Source of the DNA: Apium graveolens
Taxonomy: Eukaryota; Streptophyta; Magnoliopsida; Apiales; Apiaceae
Direction: 5' to 3'
Assembly (NCBI RefSeq): GCF_009905375.1
Contig: NC_133649.1
Span: 238,108,201-238,172,200, forward strand
Length of the DNA: 64,000 nt
Below, piece after piece: positions 1 through 12,287 of the stretch. The stretch's first letter is position 1. Each line of letters opens with the position of its first letter. The notes under the pieces are model-generated. The model was given only the letters and a program-made list of their open reading frames with translations. It was not told the origin of the DNA and searched no databases. A program made the translations under genes and the position numbers.

Positions 1-2718
1 AGGATATATCAGAGTATATATAAGTAAGGGTATCAATATTGGAATATGAATAGAGGATTCAATAAATTGGGAGAAATAAAGAATCGAAATGAAATAGAAA
101 CAAGGAACAATAATTGTGTATAAATATATGTGAACAAGAATTATCAAGGTGTAATTGATATGGAAAGTTGGATATATTTCACTATTCTAAACTTAGAATA
201 AGGAAAAAACTTGCCTGGCGTGCACTTCACCTCGTATGATTCACTGCATTCTGTTTCTTGCTTGATTCGCCTTATTGGTACTGAATCTATCATGGAAAGA
301 TATTCATTTAGATAACGTATCTCATACACGTATCTTGAATTGATACCACGGAGCCCTAATCGTCTACCCATACGATTCTATCAGACTCGCATATATAATA
401 TAACACATAAGGTTCACATAATCACGTAAAGCACATAGCACATAAGGCACATAATTAATTTTTAGACTTGTAATTATTTTTAGAATCGATACTAGACTTA
501 TACTAGCATTACCTAACACTATCTGGTTCGCTTCATAATTTTTAAGGATTTATTAGACTCGATTCTACCCCTAATAGGGCCTATAAACAATTAATCAATG
601 TAGACGACTCGCTTCCAAAAGAAATTATAATTTATAATTATTTTTAATGGAATCAGGTCATTTTGTCGAGTCTAAGGGTCTTCGTTTCACTCGAATCGGA
701 CTAACGGTTTAATTGTTACGCAATAAACAAGATTTAATTAATTATAAATCAATTATAATTAATTAATCACAATTAATTAAACCTTAATTATATTTCTAAA
801 TAATTATTTAAGAATTATTATATTTTAAAATAATTAATCCCTAATTTTTAGAATTAAATATAAATTATTACAATTAATATGAATTATTACAATTTAAGCG
901 ATTAAATCGATTATCTACAAATAATTATTCGATACGAATAACTATTAAAATCTACTAGTATAAATAAACGAACGCTCGAATACTAATTCCAACTTATCGA
1001 ACTATTACTCGTATATATACGAGTTATTCCTATTATTCACTCAATTATCGAATTATTAATCATATTATAAGATACATTTAACCTCATTTATAAATTAATT
1101 ACTTAATTATTAAATAATATATAATTAAATAAATAATTAGATAAATAATTAAATAAATAAGTAAATTCGAATTTCTAAATTAATAAAATAAATTAGAAAT
1201 TATTAATAATAATTTTCAGAATTTAAAACTGATTTTTATTTGATTTTTGGAATTATTAAAACTGATTTTCTGATTTAATAAAAATATAATTAAATAATAA
1301 AATTACAGGAAACATGAATCAGGAAAAGGTTTCAGGTTTTAAGGATCAAAACCGGGTCATTATGGGTTAAAATTTCGGGTCATGGGTAGCCAACCGACCG
1401 GTTTCCGGAAAAGCTCCAGTTTCCTAGCGGTTCTTCGCCGGACTCCGGCGAGCTTTAAATCACGAACCAAACGAGATGATTTTGCTCCGTTTTCGATGCA
1501 ACTTCATTTCAAATCCTTCCTGCAGTTCAGCCTCGCACCCTGTTGTCCCCAACGCCGCTTGCGTCGTCTTCTCCGGCGAGAATCGACCAAAAACCGGCGA
1601 AAACACGATCCTTCACGTTTGTACACCAAACTCAACGATTGTTATACGAAATCAAAGCTCTTAAGTTCCTGAATCAATTCCAACAACTAACAGCAACAAA
1701 AACGTCTATAATTTACCAAAAACGAAATCAAAATTTACTAAAAACTATGAACCCGGGAACTATCTTCCAGGGGTTATAAAAATAAAATAAATATACCAAA
1801 TCAATCCTAAAACTATGATAAAGCTAACTGGATCATCAAAACAATCAAACAATTCCCGTATCATAAATCCCTAATTCGAACATGAACCCTAAAAAAAATG
1901 AATTGAAAATCAAATCAACAACATATGAAATTGATGATATGAAAAGAGAGTAGAGATCAAGAGGATCATTTTGGTTACTCACATGATCGATTTAGGATAA
2001 CAGAATTACCTTCAAATCTATGATTTAATTCCTTGATTGTTCTTCACCAACAAACTCAATTTCTTGAATATTCTGATTTTTAATAATTAATTAACTAAAT
2101 ATTAATAATAATCCAGTTATTTATACTATGGAAAATAATACCCCTAAATAAAATTAAGGGTCTAATTACACATCTAATAAAAATATTTGGCCCCAATTTT
2201 TATAATTTTTGAGTATCAATTATGAATTTTTAAATATACAATAAATACAAAATATATGCCAAAAATTCCCAAAAATTGTGAATATTACAAGAATACATAG
2301 AAAAATGATGTTTGATAATTTCATGATCATATAAAAATAAAAATGTGATTTTTGTGGGGTTTTTGACACCCGAAGGGGTCCGGAAAAGGCCTTTTTTCAC
2401 GAAAGAGGTAAATTTGTGAAACATGTAGGGGTTCAGAATAGCAATATGGTATAGGACGTTCTCGGAAAAATAGGGCCAATGATTTTGTTTGAAATACCGG
2501 CTTTTAAAACACTGTTTGAGCTGTACGGATTTTTGATATAAAACATATAACTTATAATAAAACACTCAATAAATACCCGAAACACATACCGATCAAAACA
2601 GACAACACGTAGCACATAGCAATTAGGGTTTTATGATTAAACACACTTAATCATATAATAATACACATAAATTATCTTTATTAGAATATAATACAAGCAT
2701 AATTTCTCGGTCGTTACA
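1..2718 (-). mobile_element. Gypsy-1 left LTR (3' LTR of a minus-strand Ty3/gypsy element), cut by window start
   Basis: This AT-rich stretch is repeated in the same orientation from about 9005 onward, so it is one of a pair of LTRs. By alignment about 0.8 kb of this copy lies before the window, so the full LTR is about 3.5 kb. It ends in ...TTACA at 2718, directly beside a polypurine tract, which makes it the 3' LTR of a minus-strand element. Differences from the right copy are frequent (about 5 percent by eye), plus small deletions: 16 bp near 1391 missing here, and about 50 bp near 1000 missing in the other copy. A GC-rich CCGGCGAG-containing island lies at 1380-1600. Short frames inside (144-371 minus, 1382-1672 plus) are not conserved as proteins. 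The clade assignment comes from the pol domains. Confidence 0.85.
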
Positions 2719-2730
2719 TTCTCCCCCCTT
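2719..2730 (-). other. Gypsy-1 polypurine tract
   Basis: Read on the minus strand this is AAGGGGGGAGAA followed directly by TGTAACGACC, the start of the 3' LTR. That is the normal position of the plus-strand primer of an LTR retrotransposon. The same tract is found at 13563-13574 in the second interior copy. Confidence 0.85.
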
Positions 2731-2756
2731 AATAGGATTCTGTCCTCAGAATCACG

Positions 2757-4292
2757 CTATGAAAATAACTGAGGGTACTTTTCTAACATATCACTCTCAA
2801 GCTCCCATGTTGATTCTTCAACCGCGGGATTCCTCCACAAAACTCTCACTAATGGTACAGACTTATTTCTTAAGACTCTCTCTTGCCGGTCTAAAATTCT
2901 TACCGGCTGTTCTATATATGATAAATCTGCCTGAAGCTCTACTGGCTCATACTCTATTACATGCCTTGTATCAGGATTATACTACTTAAGCATTGACACA
3001 TGAAATACATTATGAATATGCTGCATATGGGGGTGGCAAAGCTAGCTCGTATGCAACTTTTCCGACTCTCTTCAGAATTTCAAATGGACCAACGTAACGA
3101 GGCTTTAGCTTGCCCTTATTACCAAACCTAGTCAATCCCTTTCATGGTGATACCTTTAATAGTACATGCTCTCCTTCTTGGTAGTCCACATCCCTCCTCG
3201 TTGGATCTGCATATTTACATTATCGATTCTGTGTTGCTTCGATTCGCTTTCGAATAAGTTCTATTTTTCCTTGGTCCGCTGAATTAGTTCTGGATCTAGA
3301 ATTTTGCGCTCTCCAACTTCAACTCAACATGTAGGTAATCTGCATTTTCTTTCATATAAAGCTTTATACGGTGGCATTCCGATACTCGCATGATAGCTGT
3401 TGTTGTAAGAGAATTCCACTAGTGATAAGTGCTCGTCCCAACTGCCTTCAAAATCTATTGCACAAACACGTAACATATCCTCAATCGTATGAATAGTCCT
3501 TTCACTTTGCCCATCCATTTGTGGATGATAAGCGGTGCTCATGTTTGATTTGGTTCCTAGACATTCCTGGAATTGTCTCCAAAATCTCGAATTAAAACGG
3601 GAATCTCGATCCGATACAATGGACACAGGTACTCCATGACGCATCACAATTTCCTTGAGATATAGATGTACTAACTTGTCAAGTAAAAACCTTTCGTTGA
3701 TTGGAAGGAAATATGTTGACTTCGTTAATCTGTTGATGATAACCTGAATCGCATCGTGATTTACCCTGGTCCTTGGTAGTCCCACTACAAAATCCATTGC
3801 TAAGTGCTCCCATTTCCATTCTGGAATATCTAGGGGTTGTAGTAATCCGCTCGGGTGTTGATGTTCAGATTTGACTCGTTGGCACGTGTAATACTTACTG
3901 ACCCATTCGGCTATCTCTTTCTTCATATCTGGCCACCAAAAGTTTTCCTTCAGATCTCTATACATCTTGGTACTTCCGGGATAAATTGAATATCTCGAGT
4001 TGTGAGCGTCTTGCAAAATTTCCGCTTTCAATTCCGGTAAATTAGGTATCCAGATTCTCGAAGCAACTCGGAAAATTCCCTTGTCATCTCTCTGGATGGT
4101 AATTTCCTCTCCTGACGAATTGTTGATTTCATGATTCATTACTTCTTCTTGACATCTTCTTATCTTCTCCAATAATTCTGGCTGAAAAGTCATGGAATAA
4201 ATCATTTCAGTGGAGCTTTCTAGAACACGAACTTCAATTTCTAATTTATCGAATTCTTTGATCAAATCTTCTGAAGATGTTAACAGATTCAA
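2757..4292 (-). pseudogene. Gypsy-1 integrase with C-terminal chromodomain-like region (broken)
   Basis: The frame 4292-3324 encodes most of a Ty3/gypsy integrase, the nuclear enzyme that joins element DNA to the chromosome. Visible in order are the end of the zinc-binding region ([11 protein letters not shown]), the core start ([11 protein letters not shown], catalytic Asp), VSDRDSRF (second Asp), and [20 protein letters not shown] with the catalytic Glu. After a frame break, 3323-2757 continues with a region ending VLWRNPAVEESTWELE and KYPQLF before a stop at 2757. This resembles the integrase-fused chromodomain of Tekay/Del chromoviruses, which in that family reads histone marks and biases insertion to heterochromatin. 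Frameshifts separate it from RNase H upstream. It cannot make a full protein. Confidence 0.85.
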
Positions 4293-4396
4293 CCTTTCCT
4301 TTCAGCTCAAGGCATTTGCTTCAACATTCGCTTTGCCTGGATGATAATTTATTAATACATCATAATCTTTGATTAGCTCTAGCCAACGTCACTGTC

Positions 4397-5713
4397 TCAT
4401 GTTGAGTTTTTCTGCATGAAAATGTACTTCAGACTTTTATGATCCGTGTAGATTTCACACTTCTCGCCATAAAGATAGTATCTCCAGAGTTTTAGTGCGA
4501 ATACAATTGCTGCTAGTTCCAGATCATGCGTCAGATACTTCTGCTCATGAGGCTTTAGCTGTCTAGAAGCGTATGCGATTACTGTTGCCATGCTGCATCA
4601 AAACACATGTGAGTCCTCGATAAGAAGCGTCGCTATAAATGACAAAATCTCCTTGATCATCGGGTAAAACAAGTACAGGTGTGGTTACCAACCGATTCTT
4701 CAATTCTTGGAAACTCTCTTCACATTTCTCGTTCCATTCGAACTTTTCATTCTTCCGGGTCAACTTGGTCAATGGTGTGGCTATCTTTGCAAAATCTTTA
4801 ACAAATCTTCTATAATAACCTGCTAATCCCAAGAAACTTCTGACTTCCGTCGGAGTCTTTGGTCTTTCCCAATTTAAAATAGCTTCAATCTTTGCTGGAT
4901 CGACTTGAATTCCTTTAACACTGATGATGTGTCCTAGAAATTGCACTTCCTTCAACCAAAATTCATATTTTGAACATTTCACATAAAATTGTTCCTTTTT
5001 AATGTTTCCAATGTTATTTTCAGGTGCTCTGCATGTTCTTCTTCAGTCTTCGAATAGATCAAGATGTCATCAATAAATATAATGACAAACTTATCCAGAT
5101 ACTTCTTGAATACTCGGTTCATCAAGTCCATGAATGCTGCTGGTGCATTGGTTAGTCCAAATGCCATCACAAGAAATTCATAATGTCCATATCTCATTCG
5201 GAACGCAGTCTTCAGAATATCTTCTGCCTTGATTTTTAATTAATGATAGCCTGATCGTAAGTCAATTTTTGAAAACCATGTCGCTCCTTTCAGTTGATCA
5301 AATAAGTCATCGATCCGGGGAAAAGGATATTTGTTCTTGGTAGTTAACTTGTTCAGCTCATGATAATCGATACATAGTCGCATGCTACCATCCTTCTTTT
5401 TCACGAACAACACTGGTGCACCCCATGGGGATACACTGGGCCTTATGATTACTTTATCGAGAAGATCCTGCAATTGCTTTTCTAACTCTTTCATTTCAAC
5501 AGGCACCATTCGATACAGAGCTTTTGAAATTGGTTCAGTTCCTGGTACCAAATCAATAGTAAATTCGATTTCTCGATCCGTAGGTAGTCCTGGAAGTTCA
5601 TCTGGAAAGACATCGGGAAATTCATAAACTACAGGAATATTTTCAATCTTCAGATTTTCTTTTTCCGTATTCAATACATAGGCTAAATAAGCTTGACATC
5701 CTTGATGTAACAA
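4397..5713 (-). pseudogene. Gypsy-1 reverse transcriptase and RNase H (broken)
   Basis: RT motifs appear in order on the minus strand: [59 protein letters not shown], then [20 protein letters not shown] and the catalytic FIDDILIYS. RNase H follows with VIYSDAS and [11 protein letters not shown]. The enzyme copies element RNA into DNA inside the virus-like particle. Breaks are a stop at about 5237, just after the SGYH motif (consistent with CAA to TAA), a one-base loss in an A-run near 4996, a one-base shift near 4590, and another between 4397 and 4292. It shares its frame with the protease upstream, as expected for a polyprotein. Confidence 0.88.
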
Positions 5714-5722
5714 TCACCTCGT

Positions 5723-6157
5723 CTATATCATTGTTAAGAATCTCTGCTTTTGCTTTTCACCTTTAAACATTACTGTTGCATTTTCCTCGGTTCGTAAATT
5801 TACCTTTTTATTTGCGCAATCGATCTGAACATTATTACTGGGTAACCAATCCATTCCTAAAATAACATCAAATTCTCCCAACTTGAAAGGTATCAAGTCA
5901 ACTGAGAAATGATGTCCCGCTATCTCAATATCACAACCTGGACACACTCGATCTACTGCGATCTGATCATCATTTCCTAATTTTATGACTAATACCTCAT
6001 CTAACCACTGAACCTCACAATATATCTTGGAAATAAAATCTTCAGAAATAAAATACCTCATAGCTCCAGAATCTATCAGTACTTGAGAATTTATAGAATT
6101 CATAGAAAGCGTACCTGCAACCACATTCGGACTCTGTACCGCTTCTTTCATTGACAT
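5723..6157 (-). pseudogene. Gypsy-1 aspartic protease domain
   Basis: The frame carries VLIDSGA, the retropepsin active-site signature (Asp-Ser-Gly-Ala), followed at normal spacing by FDVILGMDWL, the second conserved strand of Ty3/gypsy proteases. The enzyme matures Gag-Pol. It is in the same frame as RT but in a different frame from gag upstream, with a shift between 6178 and 6157. That could be decay or the element's own gag-pol arrangement; other breaks suggest decay. The domain itself looks complete, but the polyprotein does not. Confidence 0.82.
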
Positions 6158-6177
6158 GTTGAAAGTCCTTGCCTGTG

Positions 6178-8020
6178 CTAATTCTGTGGTGGTGGCGTAG
6201 GTAATGCTAAAACCCTTGGAATGCTGGCGGCCACCGCTGCTCCTCTACAGTCCTTGGCAATGTGTCCTTTTCTTCCACATTGGAAACAAGTGACTTCTGC
6301 CTTCCCCATCGGACATTCTCCAGAGTAGTGTCCCTTCTGCTTACACTTGAAACATGTGACATTTGGCTTGTTACAAATCCCGGTATGCTTCTTCCTGCAT
6401 GTTCTATAATCAGGTATATGTGGTCGGATAAGTGTCTGCTGGTTTGGGGCTGGGAGTCGGTTACCCGTCCTCTGGTTGCCCTGCTCTGCCCTTCTAAAAT
6501 TCACATTTCCCCGGGCTTGGAATCCCGACCTTCTATTGGAACGGTTTTGGAAACTTTCTGGTCCTTTTTCTTTCTGAGACACTTCACTCTCTCCTTCAAT
6601 AATCATGGCCTTCTGAGCAATGGCTGTATAAGTTGTCAGCTCGAACACTGCTACCCTGCTATAAATCCATGGCTTTAATCCCTGCTGAAACCTCTTAGCT
6701 CACTTTTCATCAGTATCTACCTGCTCAGGAACAAATCTGGCCAATTCAGTGAACTTGGCTTCATAATCCATGACCGACAAATTACCCTGCTTCAACTCCA
6801 AGAACTTAATCTCCATTTGATTTTTCATGTAACGAAGAAAATACTTTTCCATAAAAAGATCAGTAAATTTATCCCAAGTCACTACACCTTCTCCCTCCAA
6901 AGCTTTCTTCGATTCCCTCCAGTAATTTGCCTCTCCCTTTAAAAGGTAACTAGCAAAATCCGTCTTCTGATCTTCCTCAACTTTAACCAACGAAAAGGCC
7001 TTCTCTATTTCTTTTAACCAAGCTCTCGCCTTTGTAGGATCTGCGGAACCTTCAAATTCCGGAGGCTTCACCGACTGGAATTGCTTGAAAGTAACTACTG
7101 GTGCTGCTGGTGGTGCTTGTTGTTCTGGACGAACTGCCTGTTATAATATTTATTGCTGAAATTGCTACTATTGTTGCTGCATCTATCTACATATAATACA
7201 CATGGTACAATATCTTAATGTCAGCTGAAATCAAAATTCGGGTGGTACTCGGCCCAACTCCTACTGTAGCGCCTCTAGTACGACCTCAGTCAGTCTCATA
7301 GCCCTGCGATATACGACATCGGTGCGCACATCCTGCTGTCTCAAATCAACCATCTCCTGAGATCCTGCCTAAGTATCTGACGGAGTCTCTCCCTCAGTAT
7401 ATAATCTGGCCAGAGTTCCCTGACTGGTCCATCCTCTCTAGTCTCGAACAATCCAAGTATCTCTCGGCACTGGTCCTATCATCTCAGCCTCTCCTCTCTC
7501 TCACTCTGGAACTGCTGGTAAGATACCATATGGGGCTCACGAAGATCAGTCTGGGAACCTCGGGTAGGTAATGGTTGGTCAACAACTACCTCATCCATGA
7601 ACTCCTGCTGAGGGAACTGGTATATCCTAGGTACAGGTGCATAAATAGCCATCGGTACGGAAAATAAGACATGCTGCTCTGGGGGTGCATACATAGGTGG
7701 CTCTGGCTGAAACTGTGGGATCTCTGGATGAGGTGCTAGGATCTGCGGCTCTAACTCCTCCCATTGAGGGATATCAACCATATCAGGAATATCAAACATC
7801 GGAAACTCTAACGGCGAAAAATCAGGTACCTCGGGCTCAAAAAAGGAAAATAATTAACAAAGTCAGGTAACTCTGATACAGGGGGTACTGGAAACTGCTC
7901 TGGTGGGGGTCCCTGTGGCAATGGTGGTGGTGGTGGAAATGGTGGAAATGCCTGAACCGATGCTGGTGGTACCACTGGGTCTGAAGCTGTCCGCTCCGAG
8001 GATGATGCTGAGGAAGCCAT
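6178..8020 (-). pseudogene. Gypsy-1 gag (broken)
   Basis: Likely start is ATG at 8020 (MASSASSSERT), downstream of the PBS. The N-terminal part is proline-rich (FPPPPPLPQGPPP), then frames shift. The capsid-like core is 7071-6700 (MKPPEFEGSADPTKARAWL ... FLELKQGNLSVMDYEAKF), typical of the retrotransposon gag family. A stop at about 6699 (AAG TGA, consistent with CGA to TGA) separates it from 6648-6178, which carries two CCHC zinc knuckles, CFKCKQKGHYSGEC and CFQCGRKGHIAKDC, that bind element RNA. The knuckles are intact. About 7140-7479 is degenerate. Confidence 0.85.
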
Positions 8021-8183
8021 CTAATATCATAACCATAACACAAAAGAAATCAAATCACATGTCTAGAACTCACAAACTCCTAATCTAATAAATAAACAAC
8101 CCTAATACCGTTATTCATATCTTATGTGATCTTCCTATCTTATCTTAACTCTAATGTTCTTATTTTCAAGGGCCAAAACCTAA

Positions 8184-8195
8184 GCTCTGATTCCA
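8184..8195 (-). other. Gypsy-1 primer binding site (initiator tRNA-Met type)
   Basis: On the minus strand this reads TGGAATCAGAGC, one base different from the TGGTATCAGAGC complementary to the 3' end of plant initiator tRNA-Met. It lies two bases from the inferred inner end of the right LTR (8198), as expected for a minus-strand element. Confidence 0.8.
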
Positions 8196-10841
8196 ACTAT
8201 AACACCCTCCAAATCCGGGGTATAGATTTGGGGCATTATTAACACTAACTACTCACTAAACCTGTACAAGCATAATATAAATAAATAATTACCCCAAACT
8301 ATTACTACTCAGGATCTTTTCAAGGTCAAGGATTGAAAATAAGAACGACAAACCAACTTTATTACAAATCAGTTTAAACAACCTGTCTCAAGAATTTTCT
8401 TTATTACAAAACATTATTCTATTCACATTTTAAATTAATCATCTTTTATTCAAACTACAACTATTACTCATCCTGCTACACCTGATCTGGCAATTCAAAG
8501 CTCTCTTCTGGGATAGGGACAAACACCCTTGGTATTAGAGGGTCCCGGTGCTTGACTCGCTTCCTGACTACTCGGGTTCTGATGGGTTTCGTTCTCTACC
8601 TTAACTGAAAAATAAGGTGAATAACAATAAAAGGGGGTGAGCCAAAATTGCTCAACAAGCCTATAAAAATGTATATAGTATAAAGAGAAAAGAATGAATG
8701 CACCGATAATCTACTGATTTGAACAACCATCTATTTCTGTGTAGAATAATAAATTGCCATTACTGGCGAGTGCCAAATGAACGAGACTGGAAACAAGAAC
8801 CAACATATTCACTATAACCTGCTGATCAGTCAGGATATAGTGCGAATCTATACCCAACTGCATAGACCCAACCAACATAAGGGGTACCCAGGCAACTATG
8901 GCCTAATCATCAAGGGTCCGTTTAATACCCGACCCGCATCGTAACTATCCAGTCCATAGCTTAGCATCCGGAACAATCGGTATACTTTTGATGTATCCCA
9001 ATATTAGGATATATCCGAGTATATGTAAGTAAAGGTATCAATATTGGAATATGAATAGAGGATTCAATAAATTGGGAGAAACAAAGAATCAAAATGAAAT
9101 AGAAACAAGGATCAATAATTGTGTATCAATATATGTGAACAAGAATTATCAAGGTGTAATTGATATGGAAAGTTGGATATATTTCACTATTCTGAACTTA
9201 TAATAAGGAAAAAAGTTGCCTGGCGTGCACTTCACCTCGTATGATTCATTGCCTTCTGTCTCTTGCTTGATTCGGCTTGTTGGTACTAAATCTATCATGG
9301 AAAGATATTCGTTTAGATAACTTATCTCATACGCGTATCTTGAAATGATACCACGTAGCCCTAATAGTCTACCCATACGATTCTCTCAGACTCGCATATA
9401 TAATATAACACATAAGGTTCACATAATCACGTAAAGCACATAATACATAAGGCACATAATTAATTTTTAGACTTGTAATTATTTTTAGAATCGATACTAG
9501 ACTTATATTCGCATTAACTAACACTATCTGGTTCGCTTCATAATTTTTCAGGATTTATTAGACTCGATTCTAGCCCTAATAGGGCCTATAAACAATTAAT
9601 CAATGTAAGAGGACTCGCTTCTGAAAGAAATTATGATTTATAATTATTTTTAATGGAATCAGGTCATTTTTCTGAGTCTAAGGGTCTTCGTTTCACTCGA
9701 ATCAGACTAACGGTTTAATTGTTACTCAATAAACAAGATTTAATTAATTATAAATCAATTATAATTAATTAATCACAATTAATTAAACCTTAATTATATT
9801 TATAAATAATTATTTAAGAATTATTATATTTTAAAATAATTAATCCCCAATTTTTAGAATTAATTATAAACTATTACAATTAATTACGAATTATTACAAT
9901 TTATGCGATTAAATCGATTATCTACAAATAATTATTCGATACGAATAACTATTACAACTCTACTCATATAAATAAATGAACGCTCGAATACTAATTCCAA
10001 CTTATCGAATTATTAATCACATTATTCGATACATTTAACCTCATTTATAAATTAATTACTTAATTATTAAATAATAGATAATTAAATAAATAATTAGATA
10101 AATAATTAAATAATTATATAAATAATTAAATTCGAATTTCTAAATTAATAAAATAATTTAAAAATTATTATTAATAATTTTCAGAATTTAAAACTAATTT
10201 TTATTTTATTTTTGGAATTATTAAAACTAATTTTCTGATTTAATTAAAATATAATTAAATAATAAAATTACAGAAACATGAATCAGGAAAAGGTTTCAGG
10301 TTTTGAGGATCAAAACCGGGTCATTATGGGTTAAAATTCCGGGTCATGGGTAGCCAACGGGTCGGGAAGAACACCGACCGGTTTCTGGAAAATCTCCAGT
10401 TTCCGGCGGTTCTTCGCCGGACTCCGGCGAGCTTTAGATAACGAACCAAACGAGATGATTTTGCTCCGTTTTCGATGCAACTTCATTCTAAATCCTTCCT
10501 GCAGTTCAGCCTCGCACCCTGTTGTCCCCGACGCCGCCTGCGTCGTCTTCTCCGGCGAGAATCGACCAAAAACCGGCGAAAGCACGATCCTTCATATTTG
10601 TACACCAAACTCAACGATTGTTATACGAAATCAAAGCTCTTAAGTTCCTGAATCAATTCTAACAACTAACAGCAACCAAAAACGTCTATAATTTACCAAA
10701 AATGAAATCAAAATTTACTAAAAACTATGAACCCAGGAACTATCTTCCAGGGGTTATAAAATCAAAATAAATATACCAAATCAATCCTAAAACTATGATA
10801 AAGCTAACTGGATCATCAAAACAATCAAACAATTCCCGTAT

Positions 10842-12287
10842 TGTTAGGTATGAATACAACAAAGAAGGGGGTGAATGTGTTTTGGCTTAAATGTTTGATT
10901 TTCGATCGACTTAGGCTTTAGCAGTTGGTAGTTGTTAATGATTTAGTAAAATGGATGTTAAACATAAATAGCTGTGCAAATATGTAAAACAAAGATCTTC
11001 AAAACTCATTTAATTTTATATTAAAAATCAAGCAGTATTTTGCTACAAAATCTCTAAGTTCTTGTTTTAGAACTTAGCTTCTTTCTTGAGAGAGAACACA
11101 CAAAATTTCTATTCTGATTGTTCTACTTAACTAGAGGACCAGTGTTAACTTTATAACTCAGTTAACTGTTGGTTTACACGGTGGATAATAAACATGCTAT
11201 TAGCTTTTCTAAACTGTCACTTGTCATTTCTATTTATAGAAAAGCAAATCTTCCATTTCTGGCTTAGCATATCTTTAGCATCCCGTGATTACTTTAATCT
11301 CCTCTGTCAGTTAATCTTTGTCATTGATCTTGCACATCTCTCAAGCTGCTTTTTGTAGACTTGTCAATCCAGCTGTGTGAATTGTTTGTTGATTTGCAAC
11401 CTTGGATATTGAAGTGTTCTGCAATTCTGTACTTAGAGAAATTTCTTCACTTCAAGATCTCCAATTAAGCTGTAGAGAACTCGACATCTCGATAGGCATG
11501 TTGGCTTGTCGATATCTCTGAAACTTCATTGTTAACTTGACTTATCGACAACTCTGAGTTCTCTAGTGAATTTTGGTTTATCGATAACTCATAGTTCTCT
11601 AATGGATTTTGTCTTATCGATAACTCAGAGTTCTCTAATGAATGTAAATTTGTCGATATCTCTGAGTTCTCGAATGGGTAGCTGACTTATCAATATCTCC
11701 AATAGCAATTCCTGAGTTCTCTACACCCGATGGATGTTGCTTATCCGTCGGGTAGACATTGCTCATCCGTCGAGTAGATATTGCTCATCCGTCGGGTAGA
11801 CATTGCTCATCCGTCGAGTAGATATTGCTCATCCGTCGAGTAGACATTGCTCATCCGTCGGGTAGACATTGCTCATCCGTCGAGTAGATATTGCTCATCC
11901 GTCGGGTAGATGTTATTCATCCGTCGGTACTCTCTGGAGTTTAAATGACTTCTCGATAAGTCATTCTGGAGTTCTCGAATAATTTCTCTATAACACTAAT
12001 TCTGTGACTTGTAGAGATCTTAACTTAGAATATTTTACACCAAACAGATTTATTCAACTCCAAGCTTCTTCATAATTCTTCTGAGGCATGATCTTCTTGA
12101 TCTTCTTCCAGATAGAATTCTTAGGCTTGACACTGTTTAGAGAAAAATGCTCCAGTCTGCTCCATTTACATTTTACAGACATTAAGTGTTACAAGTATGA
12201 ATTACAGATTAAGGTTACAATACAACTAATCTTAGGGTTGTCAGTATGACTTAGTCTTGTTATAATACAGCCATATCTTGCACAACA
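10842..12287 (-). mobile_element. SIRE-A family LTR (inserted in Gypsy-1 LTR)
   Basis: It begins TGTTAGGTATGAATAC and ends CTTGCACAACA, next to a polypurine tract that reads AAATTGGGGGAGAT on the minus strand, so it is the 3' LTR of a minus-strand Sirevirus. The start and end match the interrupted LTR at 21645-29536, so both belong to one family. It contains TCGATAACTC/AGTTCTCTAATG-type repeats (11500-11700) and a 22-bp array (11731-11929). The gypsy LTR ends with a T at 10841, but the other end of this insertion is deleted, so no target duplication can be checked. Confidence 0.8.
11731..11929. repeat. 22-bp tandem array in SIRE-A LTR (about 9 units)
   Basis: A unit containing CATCCGTCGGGTAGA, and variants with CGAGTAGA, repeats about nine times at a 22-base period with no spacers. 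It lies in the LTR U3/R region. The core ATCCGTYG also occurs, in the opposite orientation, as CAACGGAT repeats in the Copia-1 LTR. A role as a binding-site array is an inference. Confidence 0.85.

Noticed and set aside
144..371. 75-residue frame, repeated at 9149-9376, as a possible LTR-encoded protein
   Set aside because: Both lie in the paired LTRs, so the similarity is explained by LTR homology; no start context, domain or evidence of protein-level constraint.
1382..1672. Arg-rich frame MGSQPTGFRKSS in the left LTR
   Set aside because: In the right LTR the equivalent region has a 16-bp difference and only a shorter, differently phased frame; it is GC-rich LTR sequence without conserved coding.
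2759..2989. 76-residue plus-strand frame, also at 13555-13833
   Set aside because: It is the antisense of the gypsy chromodomain-like coding region; conservation comes from the minus-strand gene.
11731..11929. CRISPR-like regular repeat array
   Set aside because: Units are contiguous without unique spacers, and the setting is a plant LTR; it is a tandem minisatellite.
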